Assembly (NCBI RefSeq): GCF_932526225.1
Contig: NC_064041.1
Coordinates: forward strand, 8,368,313 to 8,432,312
DNA from: Nematostella vectensis
Lineage: Eukaryota; Cnidaria; Anthozoa; Actiniaria; Edwardsiidae
Length of the DNA stretch: 64,000 nt
Reading direction: 5' to 3'
Under the pieces are notes generated by a model, which ran no database searches, had not been told where the DNA came from, and saw nothing but the letters and a program-made list of their open reading frames with translations. The position numbers and the translations under genes are program-made. Of this stretch, positions 54,520 to 63,113 are shown one piece after another; position 1 is the stretch's first letter, and each line of letters starts with the position of its first letter.

Positions 54520-55466
54520 AGCGTCACGCTACGCAACTGCGAACGCGTGAAGCCGTGCTTAGAGTACGCCGTGTAATACAACACTGGCTGTCCGGGCTCC
54601 ATGACCCTCTTTAGTATTGGGTATGCCTTGCTTGTTCACCACGGGTCCGTCGCTCGCCGTCGGCCCTTGTCCTGAAGGTCTTCCCCGTTTACGGCGATGT
54701 ACACCTCCGTTCCTACCTCTAAAGGGACCTCTAAGGGGGGCTTTTCGGCTTTGAGAGGCACGCGCCTCAGCTTTATGGCGTCTTTAAGCGCAAAGCCAGT
54801 CATGCGAGTCTTCGTTGCGTTCATGTCCGAGATGACAATTGGCAAAGCAGTAACCCACTCGCGGTTTGTCTCGCCGGATGCAAGCTCCTTCGAGTACTGC
54901 GCACGAAATAGGCGCTGTGCCAGCCAGGGATGGAAAGACTCGGCGAAAGCTTGGCTCCTGTGGTGCCCTGGCTCAGCCCGTCGGACCTTCACCCCGTGGT
55001 CTGTTGGGAGCTTTGTGGTAGCACCCTCGAACTCCGTGCCGTCATCAAACATGAGGACTTTAGGCCATGTGAGAGGTCCCTCTGCATAGATGCCAGCGAG
55101 TTCGCGGGAGACGACCGCCGCGCTCTTAGTCCTCAGTGGGCGGGCGGCTTTATATCGTGAAGCAACGTCAACGACAGTCAGGGCATACTTGTACCCGCGG
55201 TCGGTTGACAAGAATAGCAGGTCCGACTGGTGGATACGGTTTGGTATCTGCTCCGAGAAGTGGGCGTAGGTAGTCGGAGGAGGTGGTGTCTGTGTGTAGC
55301 CCCCGACGGGCTGCGAGCTTACCCACTTGCGCACTCGATCTATGGAGGCTGAGCCCTTGGGAAGTTTGGCATGCAGAGCGGTCACTCCTTGGAAGCCGCC
55401 TCTGGCGTAGTATATAGGACGAAGGAACGCATCGAGTTCTTCGTCGGACATGCGCTTTGCCGCCAT
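54520..55466 (-). pseudogene. Polinton DDE integrase
   Basis: Retrovirus-like integrase typical of Polintons. It inserts the element and makes 6-bp target duplications. The core has the DDE signature: HQSDLLFL, LMFDDGTEF and AFAESFHPWL, in about 275 residues. An N-terminal helical part (MSDEELDAFLRPIYYARGG) precedes it and a small C-terminal chromatin-like barrel follows. About one break. The promoter-like palindrome at 55594 lies upstream. Confidence 0.92.
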
Positions 55467-55593
55467 TACGTGTGTATCGCGACAGGTGTATCAGTCTCCA
55501 ACAGGCGGTTGCCGTCTGCTCGGGCGTGCTACGCACTGCTGCGCGAAGCGCTCGGTCTTTCTGAGGTCGGTCTGCAATCATCTGCAATCATCT

Positions 55594-55610
55594 TATACGT
55601 ATACGTATAC
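55594..55610. promoter_or_regulatory. TATACGTATAC palindromic motif
   Basis: TATACGTATACGTATAC about 130 bp upstream of the integrase start. Related palindromes precede other genes of the element. Confidence 0.5.
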
Positions 55611-55647
55611 GCGCAGCATGGAAAAAGGCCGCCTAGACGCAGCTACA

Positions 55648-56073
55648 TCACAGCAAGCGGTTAGCTGCGTAGCCGATGGCGAGAGCGCCGGCGCCAATGT
55701 ACGCAAACTCGGCGTTTTTCTGCGTTTTGCTGGGGATGTAGTAGTCGGACAGCTCAGGAGCCCGCATCGACTCCAGGGATTGTTTTGGCCGGGTCTGGTT
55801 GTAGAGTTTGAGCGCGTAGTCGGTGTCGGTGAAGTTCTGATTTGCGAGGGACCCTCTCTCGCGACTTTGAGCTTGCCAATCGAGGATTTTTTGTCGCCGC
55901 TGTTGGTAGCGTCCATAGTCTTGTTGGTATTTCTCTAGGGCCTTGTCGTGCCTCTCCTTCTCAGCTAAGGCAGGGCTCTCATCGTTCGACAGGAGCTTTG
56001 CGAGGTAGTTGCCACCAACGAATGCAGTCGAGTTTAGGACGGCGCCGCCAACCAAAATCGCGATGGAGGCCAT
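55648..56073 (-). CDS. conserved Polinton protein, membrane ends and helical middle
   Basis: 141 residues from MASIAILVGG. A hydrophobic N-terminus (AILVGGAVLNSTAFVGGNY), a charged helical middle (EKERHDKALEKYQQDY) and a hydrophobic C-terminus (AYIGAGALAIGYAAN) are seen. Proteins of this type recur in animal Polintons. Function unknown, possibly a virion or membrane component. Looks whole. Confidence 0.7.
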   Translation of the reverse strand: MASIAILVGGAVLNSTAFVGGNYLAKLLSNDESPALAEKERHDKALEKYQQDYGRYQQRRQKILDWQAQSRERGSLANQNFTDTDYALKLYNQTRPKQSLESMRAPELSDYYIPSKTQKNAEFAYIGAGALAIGYAANRLL

Positions 56074-56195
56074 CGAGTACGTTTCACGTTTGCACACTTC
56101 ACGTGCGCACACTTCACGTGCTGTGTGTACGTATGCTCATGCACATGAAACGTACACGAGTCTAATACATGGCCTACACATGCCACAGTACACTA

Positions 56196-56420
56196 CTACA
56201 TGGGCAGGATCTTCTGGGCCTCGAGGTAACCCTCCAAAGCGACAGCACCTGCAACGGCGGCAGTCATTTTTGCGTAGTTCATGGCGTTCGCGGAGGGGTC
56301 TTTGGTGAAGTCCTCGCGCAAGACCTTGCGCCCAACCCAGCCAATGCCGGCGGCGGGGCCGGTTATGACTGCGGCGTCGGTGATGGTCTTTGTAATCTTG
56401 CTCTGCTGCGTCGTCGACAT
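56196..56420 (-). CDS. small conserved Polinton membrane protein
   Basis: 74 residues from MSTTQQSKIT. A hydrophobic glycine-containing segment (AAVITGPAAGIGWVG) and a second one (MTAAVAGAVALEGYL) are seen. Resembles small proteins of other cnidarian Polintons. Looks whole. Function unknown. Confidence 0.65.
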   Translation of the reverse strand: MSTTQQSKITKTITDAAVITGPAAGIGWVGRKVLREDFTKDPSANAMNYAKMTAAVAGAVALEGYLEAQKILPM

Positions 56421-56685
56421 TGCGGTGCACGGACGTGCGGATATGGGTGGGGCCCTCATGTCTAAATGTCTGCTTACTCCATGGATAACAGCCGAGATTT
56501 GCACTGTCCGGGAGCGCGAAGCGCTGTCGCCGGAACGGCAGATCCTTGGTCTGCTGTGCGGCCGCCAGCGGCGGCCTTGCAGGCGGAGTCACGTCGTCGG
56601 CCGCTACATGCGAATCGGTAGCATGTGGATTGGTATCTCGCTGGTTAACAGCTGGTGTACGAGTGAACGAGGCAGCTAGCTCCCG

Positions 56686-57116
56686 TCAACGTGTGTAGAG
56701 GCCGATCAATGACACCAAAAGAACAGCGACCCCGATAACCGAGCTAGCCGACCAAGCAGAGTTGCTTTCCGGGACTGGTGTGTGTGCCGAAGGCGTGCCA
56801 GCGCTTGCTGTTCCGGCGGCGGCATCTTCGGCGCGCAAGCCCTCGCGTCCCTGCGGCTCGCTAGCGACCGGCGACCCAACGTGTTGCACGACACGAAGTG
56901 TCTCTTCTTCGCTATGTTAAGTCGGTTCCACTCTGCCAAGAGCCTTCCAGCTTTGACTCGTCCAGGGTGTTTAGGTCGGGTCGCGGGTGGTTCGGGGCTC
57001 GTGATTCTCTCCGCCAACGCCGAAGGCGTACGTGCAGGTTCATGAGCAGCTTGTTCCGCTGACACGTTTGCCGTTCCGGCGGGCTGGGCACTAGTACTTC
57101 CTTGAAGTTCCTCCAT
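56686..57116 (-). pseudogene. conserved small Polinton protein with KHPGRV motif and C-terminal membrane segment
   Basis: Starts MEELQGSTSA. A Pro/Ala/Thr-rich leader is followed by KHPGRVKAGRLLAEWNR, a motif I recognise from other Polintons, and the region ends with a hydrophobic segment (VIGVAVLLVSLIGLY). About one break. A perfect palindrome (arms GTTGACAC) precedes it at 57121. Confidence 0.6.
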
Positions 57117-57120
57117 TTGT

Positions 57121-57139
57121 GTTGACACTCGGTGTCAAC
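57121..57139. promoter_or_regulatory. palindrome GTTGACAC-TCG-GTGTCAAC
   Basis: Perfect 8-bp arms just upstream of a minus-strand gene. A shorter relative TGACAC-CGC-GTGTCA lies at 57263-57277. Confidence 0.4.
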
Positions 57140-57251
57140 TACTTGGTTGCTGAAGAAGTGGCAAGCTTTCAAATGAACGTCTGCTCTGGGATGGCAGACT
57201 CGCCACTGTGCGTACCCTTCGGGGGGCAAACCACTGGTGAGTTCGCGACTG

Positions 57252-57780
57252 CTAACTCGTGTTGACACCGCGTGTCAGCGCTTGCCGTTCACTTGTTTGG
57301 CTTGCGTGTTCACATGACGTGCTACGTGTAACGCCCCGACGGCTTAAGCCATCAGGACCGCAGCGTAGGGACAGGCTTCCGCACAATTTGCGGAGCTCGT
57401 TGTTGATGATGTAGTCGGACACTTGGTAGTTGTGAAGATCCACCACACTGTCTATCGGCAGCGTCATGCCTACTAGCTTGGTCGTAAGCTTCAGAAAGCT
57501 GTCTGCCAGGGCGTCCGTAGTCCGGCTGGCTAGAGCGGTCTCGTATCGCTTCGGCGCTCATGCGTTTGACGTCGTCGTGAGTCAGGGCCTTGCCTACCAT
57601 TTCTCTCGACTTCTCCGAGGCTACGAGAATCGCGAGTTTCTCCCTCGCGTCTGCTATCTCAGTTTGCTCACCTCCGGTTGCCGTTCCGGCAGGATGCGTC
57701 GAGCAGTCTAACGACTCGACGGCCGGGAGGCCGGCGGCGCCCCCCTCAAGAAGACTCTCAAAGTAGTCGTCGCTCATCAT
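57252..57780 (-). pseudogene. conserved acidic Polinton protein
   Basis: Starts MMSDDYFESLLEGG. Contains EKSREMVGKALTHDDVKRMSA, a stretch recurring in animal Polinton proteins just downstream of the packaging ATPase. About one break. Function unknown. Confidence 0.6.
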
Positions 57781-57808
57781 GCACCCCCTGCCGTGACTAA
57801 GGTGCAAC

Positions 57809-57824
57809 ACGTGTATATACACGT
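57809..57824. promoter_or_regulatory. ACGTGTATATACACGT palindrome
   Basis: 16-bp perfect palindrome with a TATA core about 30 bp upstream of the acidic-protein gene. Candidate core promoter. Confidence 0.5.
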
Positions 57825-57852
57825 TATGCCCTAGGGCGGTGGTTTACTGCGC

Positions 57853-58530
57853 TTACCGTTCAACTAGGGCGATGGTATAAGGGTGACGCAAGCAAAACTC
57901 TAACTTCGAGAACTTTTTCGTCTTGAGGGCCTTCATGTACTCTTTCATCTTCTCTTCTGAGAGCTCCGCGCCGTAGTCATGCAGGATAGCTCTCATGTCC
58001 GCCTTGCTCGGGGTATAGAAGACCACCAAGGCCGCGATGTTCTCACGGTACGGCTTCGTGATGCTGGTGAGCTGCTGCGTGATCACCCACACGCTAATAC
58101 CCACGTGGCGCGCGCTGAACGCCAAGTTGACGAGCTGGTCAGAGCGCCTCTTTACGTCTTTCGAGGCCGCACAGTCGTCGAGTATGATTAGCGTATTAGT
58201 GCCTTCGAAGAGAGCGGAGACAAACCTCAGCAGTATGTCGATCTGACCCGCCTCAGGTGCGATGACAAACAGACGATCGTCGCCCTCGCCGAAGCCGTCG
58301 TATGTTATGTTGTAGACAAAGGTAGGGCACATGAGTATGATGTAGTCAAACTTGCCCCGGAAAGGGCCGCGCAGCCGGTCCACTATGAATCGGGTCTTCC
58401 CGCACGACGTCGGGCCCACGATGAGAGCGTTAAATGGGATGTTTTCGGGTCCATACCGCTTCGCGCAGAAACTGTCTGTGCTCAGTATTGTATGGACTCT
58501 AGCTGTCCGTTCATAAGGTTCATTTGGGCG
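57853..58530 (-). CDS. FtsK/HerA (A32-type) genome-packaging ATPase
   Basis: Walker A is VGPTSCGKTRF and Walker B is TLIILDDC, followed by a sensor-like ITQQLTSI. Typical of Polinton packaging ATPases, which drive DNA into capsids. The N-terminus is not resolved: the frame stays open into the capsid gene and has no Met near the expected start, so the start given is approximate. Transcribed after the major capsid gene, slightly overlapping it. Confidence 0.85.
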   Translation of the reverse strand, partial: RPNEPYERTARVHTILSTDSFCAKRYGPENIPFNALIVGPTSCGKTRFIVDRLRGPFRGKFDYIILMCPTFVYNITYDGFGEGDDRLFVIAPEAGQIDILLRFVSALFEGTNTLIILDDCAASKDVKRRSDQLVNLAFSARHVGISVWVITQQLTSITKPYRENIAALVVFYTPSKADMRAILHDYGAELSEEKMKEYMKALKTKKFSKLEFCLRHPYTIALVER

Positions 58531-59745
58531 TCGGCCACCACAAACACGTGACAGTTTACGGTACCCGTGCCGCTTGCCGTGCGTTTTATCTCGAGGTGCA
58601 CACCGTCGCGGGTGTTGACCAATCGGAGACCACCCCCATGGATAGCACTGTCGTCCGTCGTTCGAAGGTCGATCCACAGAGCAAACATGTTATCGCCATA
58701 GAACGACTCGGGGCCGATTACCGGGGCGGCAGGCGCTCCGCTGTGCCCCCAGGGGAGGGGCGGACGAACCGCCTTTTCGCCTCCCTCCAGAAATCCGTGG
58801 GGCGCAGCCCCTGGCTGAAGACCTTGTTTGGCATGCCGTCGATCGTAACGCGAACGCTCTTGATGTCGGGGTACACGAACTTCTCAGAGTCGCGAGCCCC
58901 TGCCGTGTATGGCTCCACAAAGAGGAGCAACAGACCACTCATAGACCTTCGCGGCAGGTTGACACTTGGTTGATTATGCTGTCCGTCCCTTTGCTAATCA
59001 CAAAGGTCTTGTGGAGGTTCACTTGCTCGTAGAAGAACGTTGTGCCGTTTTGGTAGGCGGCGGCTGCAGACCGGGCGAGGTTGTCGTCCCTCAGGCTTTC
59101 GTATTCCAGCTCTAGATTTTTGATTCCATAGGATAATTTGGTAGCATCGCTTCCGACTACTACCTGGCCAACCGTTGCGAACGTGATTTCGAAGAGCAGC
59201 GCCTCGGAGAGCGCCCTTGGGTACAGTACGCCGTGGTCTGTCAGCAAAGAATGGTCTAGCGGGATGGTGTACCTCGCCCCGTGGGCGGCGTTTAGAGCGT
59301 TCTCCTTGGCGTTACTAGTCGCTTTATCGCCAGCCTTGGAGCGAAGCTTGCGCATGTTTTCTGACTGTATGCCCTGCTCCAGGCGGTCCTCTCTCTCGAC
59401 CTTGGACAGGTAAAGCTCCTCATACGTCTTGAAGACGTCGTAGCGGTTCGTGTCCTGGAGCGTTTCTCCTGCAAACGTGATTTTCAGGCGGCTCACGAGA
59501 TTTCGGCCGACGTTGTTCACGACGGTATTATTTGCATGGCCTGAGATGGAGAGATCAAAACCGAATCTCAAGGAGCCAGGCACGAGCGTGACGCCTCCCG
59601 ATAGCTTTGGGACCGCCACATAAAGCGTCTTGCCTGGGGAGGCCGTCGACGGGTTGAGAGTGACCCGGTGAACAGTTCTCTCGGCTTTCAACCCCAGAGG
59701 TGTTCTTGGTGTTCGCTGGGGGTCAAGTTTATCGCTGACTGACAT
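58482..59745 (-). pseudogene. Polinton major capsid protein (double jelly-roll)
   Basis: Starts MSVSDKLDPQ. Conserved stretches include NVGRNLVSRLKITF, DTNRYDVFKTYEELYL, HGVLYPRALSEALLFEI and FVEPYTAGARDSEKFV, diagnostic for the animal Polinton major capsid protein. The region would cover about 420 residues, near the family norm. About two breaks. Upstream lies an AT-rich TATACGTATG-type motif. Confidence 0.88.
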
Positions 59746-59776
59746 TACGTATTACGTATCGTATACGTATGTATAC
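59746..59776. promoter_or_regulatory. TACGTATTACGTATCG repeat motif
   Basis: Overlapping TACGTAT/GTATAC palindromes directly upstream of the major capsid gene. The palindrome TTAGACATGTCTAA at 59803-59816 precedes the divergent gene. Confidence 0.5.
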
Positions 59777-59832
59777 ATAAAGTACGAAGCCGCGTGGCTA
59801 TGTTAGACATGTCTAATATAGCATAGCATGAG

Positions 59833-60816
59833 TTGTGCGCACGCATCATGGGTGATGTTGACGTCGACATTGACGATACCTTGCCGGGGGCGTCCGCCGA
59901 TCGCGGAGCGGGGGACGACGAGACGACGCCCCTTATCCGGTTTGACCCCGACGATGGGGAGTCGATCCCAATGACGAGCACGTCATCGCGTATGCATAAT
60001 GCGCATAGCATGGCTACGCGAAGCGCAACGCAAACGACCGCCGAAACCTCGTTCATCACAGAGGGTGCAGCGACAAGACTCGGTCTCCAGTCCCTCCGGG
60101 AGAAATACCCAGACCTTAACGAGAATCTGATACGGTTCCAGTCAGACCAGAGGGGAAAGACGCTAATATAGCTTCGCAACCTCGGCAAAGGAGGTTGGTC
60201 TAAACCAAGACAGCTGTACAATGAGGACGGGAGCGTTCGACAGGACGTTGTAAGGCTGTAGGGCTTCAAGCTGGCGATGGGGTCCGTGGCAGAGGTAGAC
60301 GCGGTCATCCAGGAGAACACAGAACGAGTCCAAGAGCTGCAATGGGTGGTAGCCACAGACAGGGAGACCATCGACGACCCTAACACGTCAGAGAGTCGCC
60401 GCCAAGAGGCACGTGAGCGCAACGAGAAGAGGCTATCCGAGATCGACAAACTAGAACGCGAAAACCGGGAGCTCGAGAACCAAAAGCCGCTAAGAGAGCG
60501 CATCAAAGCCATCTTCAAAAAGCACGGCTTTACCGCCACCGCTATCGGGTTGGCCGTAGCGACGACGATCGCAGCCATTGTGAAGTCGCTCGGCAAGTCG
60601 CTCTCCTCCGTGACCAGAGGGGTCGGTATCGGGCTTAAGGCCATCGGGAAAAAGCTAGGCGAGCTTCTCCCAGGGCTAGTAGGCAGCATCGCGAACTTCG
60701 TGTTCAAGGCTGCAGGAGAAGCGGTGAAATTCCTTGGCGAAAATGCGTGGCTGCTCATTCTAGCCGTAGCCGCGTTCTTGGTTCGTCAAATGCTAAGCAA
60801 TCATCGGAACAAGTAA
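59833..60816 (+). pseudogene. conserved Polinton coiled-coil/membrane protein
   Basis: The N-terminal part is acidic, then comes SLREKYPDLNENLIRF. A coiled coil follows (RNEKRLSEIDKLEREN), then LRERIKAIFKKHGFTATAI, an alternating Gly/Lys amphipathic stretch and a last hydrophobic segment (AWLLILAVAAFLV). Strongly like a protein common in cnidarian Polintons. Role unknown, perhaps a membrane-active virion protein. Divergent from the capsid gene. About two breaks. Confidence 0.7.
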
Positions 60817-61058
60817 TACGCCGCGGCCACCGCGAGTGCCGACAACCCCGCCTTGAGGGCGGTGTGGTCACCTTTTTCGCCCGCTCCGGCGGCAGTCATG
60901 CCATGCGCAGCATGTATACGTGGAGAGGGGGCAGGCGCCGCGCCCTCTGCGTGAACTTTCGCAGGGGCGGGAGCCTTGCTTCGCCGCCGGGACGGCACGC
61001 GGTCGACTCCCGGATCAGTCACGTGTTGCACCCTAGGATAGCCACCGGCGAGACTCAT
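60801..61058 (-). CDS. small Polinton protein with C-terminal membrane segment
   Basis: 85 residues. Pro/Ala/Arg-rich with a short hydrophobic C-terminus (LKAGLSALAVAAAYYLF). Convergent with, and overlapping by 16 bp, the preceding gene. No family assigned. Confidence 0.5.
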   Translation of the reverse strand: MSLAGGYPRVQHVTDPGVDRVPSRRRSKAPAPAKVHAEGAAPAPSPRIHAAHGMTAAGAGEKGDHTALKAGLSALAVAAAYYLFR

Positions 61059-61126
61059 GTGCGGACTTGTGCGTGACTACTGTCTCTTTGAATATGTCTC
61101 GGACCCTAGTCGTGAATGATTTGTCC

Positions 61127-61327
61127 TCAGCCACGTGTATCTCTAGTTTGCGCGAGGGTCAGATACCTAGGGAAACCGGGTTTTGCGCGTTTGACTTGTT
61201 CGGCTATAGCGCGTTTGATATGTTCGGCTATAGAGGCTCCCGCCGCAACTGCCGCCTTCTTCGTCTCCTCCTCCTCCCGTCGGGGAATCGCCTCCTCGTT
61301 CAGCATCCGCCAGCCTCCCCAATCCAT
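61127..61327 (-). CDS. small hypothetical protein
   Basis: 66 residues, helical with REEEETKKAAVAAGAS. Lies between the small membrane gene and the divergent penton gene. No function assigned. Confidence 0.4.
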   Translation of the reverse strand: MDWGGWRMLNEEAIPRREEEETKKAAVAAGASIAEHIKRAIAEQVKRAKPGFPRYLTLAQTRDTRG

Positions 61328-61357
61328 GCTCAGCCCTATTAAACACGAAGGCGGGCT

Positions 61358-62029
61358 ATGTTCAACACAATGGTGGTCCTACATGCTGTGTTCACCGAAG
61401 GCGAACTGACGCTTTTCTTCGAGCAGCCGATAAGGCGCCCACGCTTCGTGGCGCTCCGGCAGTGCTCGCTGTTTAACAGCTGGTATAATCTCGAGCGGGA
61501 GCATCAGATAACGACCATAGCCTCCCTCCCGCCCATCGCTACTCTGCCAGCCGGGCACCACACGGCCGAGTCCATCATGGAAAAGATCAACCGCGCTGAA
61601 AGCAAGATTCTGACCGCGAAGCTGGATCCCCTCACCGGGAAGATCGCGCTCATGTCCAATGCCGAGCTTTGCGCACTATTTGGCCTAGGGGCTAAAGACG
61701 ATCATTTGGGTGGGCGGGGCCTCGCGCTGCCCGTGGGGGGGCCCCCACTTAAAGTGACTTTGCCGAAAATAGAGGCCCTCTACATCTTCTGCGGTGTCGT
61801 AGACCGCACGCAATGCCTCGCCTTAGACGAGCCTTCAAACGTTCTCCCTTGCCTAGAAACCCGCGGGAGGCCGCACGAGAAAGTCGTCTATGGGCCCGAC
61901 ATCCCCGTTTGTGTCGCAGCATCTTCCTCTGAGTTTGTCTCGAGTATCCACATATGGATCAGGGATGACCGCGGTAGACGAGTGGACTTTAAGGGCAAGC
62001 CTGTTCGCCTCGTATTAGAGCTAACCTAG
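61358..62029 (+). CDS. Polinton minor capsid (penton) protein
   Basis: 223 residues, looks whole. Conserved features include SLFNSWYNL, LPAGHHTAESIMEKI, the LPKIEALYIFCGVVDRTQ strand pair, RGRPHEKVVYGPD and SSIHIWIRDDRGRRVDF. This pattern is that of the single jelly-roll penton protein of Polintons, which occupies capsid vertices. An in-frame Met four codons downstream could be the true start. The next gene follows by 17 bp. Confidence 0.82.
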   Translation: MFNTMVVLHAVFTEGELTLFFEQPIRRPRFVALRQCSLFNSWYNLEREHQITTIASLPPIATLPAGHHTAESIMEKINRAESKILTAKLDPLTGKIALMSNAELCALFGLGAKDDHLGGRGLALPVGGPPLKVTLPKIEALYIFCGVVDRTQCLALDEPSNVLPCLETRGRPHEKVVYGPDIPVCVAASSSEFVSSIHIWIRDDRGRRVDFKGKPVRLVLELT

Positions 62030-62045
62030 GTCCGACATAACAAGC

Positions 62046-62735
62046 ATGGCAAACAGCGACGTTAGTAGCGGTGCCATATACCCCTCGCTTCCCAGCGTCT
62101 GCCCGCAAACGCACATGACGCCTACAGCTCCGGCAAGCATCGGCGGCGACGTGCAAAGCTTCCGACTCCAGAAGATATGTGACACTCAGGCGGTCCTAGA
62201 CAACGAGATAACGCATCATCCACAGGTGCGGAAGAAGTTAAAGCGCGCCTTTGCCGTTACCCATGCTGTGTCTGTGGCATCCGGCATCGCTGCAGGGGCG
62301 CTTTCCAGCGCCGGGGTGGGGGTCTCTCTGAGTGGGATAGGGGTTCTGATCGGCGGTCCGCTGGCAGGGGTCGCTGGGCTGGTCGGTGTCGTGGGCGCGG
62401 GCGCGGGGGTGGTCTCTAGGGGTCTTACGAGCAAGGTGGCTAAACACGAAGACACGATGGTTTTAGCGGAGAGTAAGAAAAACTCGATCAGCGAGCTTGT
62501 CTCTAAGGCTCTGCAGTACGGGCATATCTCAGACGAAGAGTTTCGGCTAATACTTCAGGAACAAGAGAGATACTACGCGCTCAAGGCCGCTATCAGAGCT
62601 CGACACGGCCTCGCACCGAGTGAGAAAAAAAGGAGGAAAGGGCCCTCCCTGGAGACACGCGAAAAGATGAAAAAGAGGCTGCGAGAAATTCGCGAGGAGT
62701 TCGGGAGCGAGGTGTTGAGTAAAACTCAGGTTTAA
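62046..62735 (+). CDS. conserved Polinton protein with hydrophobic core and helical C-terminus
   Basis: 229 residues, looks whole. FRLQKICDTQAVLDNEI leads to a long Gly/Ala/Val hydrophobic region (about residues 75-120), then a charged helix (SKKNSISELVSKALQYG, EEFRLILQEQERYYALK). A protein of this pattern recurs in cnidarian Polintons. Its last residues and stop lie inside the right terminal repeat. Function unknown. Confidence 0.72.
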   Translation: MANSDVSSGAIYPSLPSVCPQTHMTPTAPASIGGDVQSFRLQKICDTQAVLDNEITHHPQVRKKLKRAFAVTHAVSVASGIAAGALSSAGVGVSLSGIGVLIGGPLAGVAGLVGVVGAGAGVVSRGLTSKVAKHEDTMVLAESKKNSISELVSKALQYGHISDEEFRLILQEQERYYALKAAIRARHGLAPSEKKRRKGPSLETREKMKKRLREIREEFGSEVLSKTQV

Positions 62736-63107
62736 ACGCCACGCCAGCGGCTTTGAATTTACGGCCGAAAAGCGGCTTCATAGGTCGGCGGCCCTCCTCG
62801 TTTTCACGGCCCTAGCACACGTCCCCGACATAGATTAACCATCTACGCGGAGCGTGTTTTGCGTAGACCTACTTCTGCTAAGTATCCATCTACGCGAAGT
62901 GGCCCCGACGTAGATTAATTATTAATCTACGCGAAACGTGACACCGAAAGTCCCCAGCCTGGAGTGGGGCTGGGAGGCCCGGAGGGGCGATTCGCGCCTC
63001 CCACTCGTTTCACTGAAAGCGGGCTGGGAGGCCCGGAGGGGCGATTCGCGCCCCCCACTAGTTGTCTAGTCACTAGTCACTGAAACCCCCCAGTCCCCCC
63101 CCCCCCC
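62716..63107 (-). repeat. Polinton right terminal inverted repeat
   Basis: Inverted copy of 49278-49638, with palindrome at 62909-62931. Carries a short extra CTAGTCACTAGTCAC near the tip not seen on the left. Confidence 0.92.
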
Positions 63108-63113
63108 CAAGGA

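Larger units (their letters stand above)
49278..63107. mobile_element. Polinton/Maverick with non-canonical replication module
   Basis: A 13.83-kb element bounded by inverted repeats of about 360-390 bp that begin with a G run then ACTGGGGGGTTTCAGTG. CAAGGA flanks it at 49272-49277 and 63108-63113 as the 6-bp target duplication typical of Polintons. Gene order: zinc protein, polymerase-like protein, helicase (+); integrase, small proteins, ATPase, major capsid protein (-); then membrane protein (+), two small genes (-), penton protein and one conserved protein (+). It is GC-rich against its AT-rich surroundings. About ten breaks in all make it a fossil. The terminal repeats are still very similar, so it is not ancient. 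Confidence 0.92.

Noticed and set aside
55648-57780. Adenain-type protease among the small minus-strand genes
   Set aside because: None shows the His, Asp/Glu, Gln, Cys layout. They are short, helical or membrane-type proteins.
58530-58677. N-terminal extension of the packaging ATPase frame
   Set aside because: It is an overlap shadow of the capsid gene in another frame, with composition unlike ATPase N-termini.
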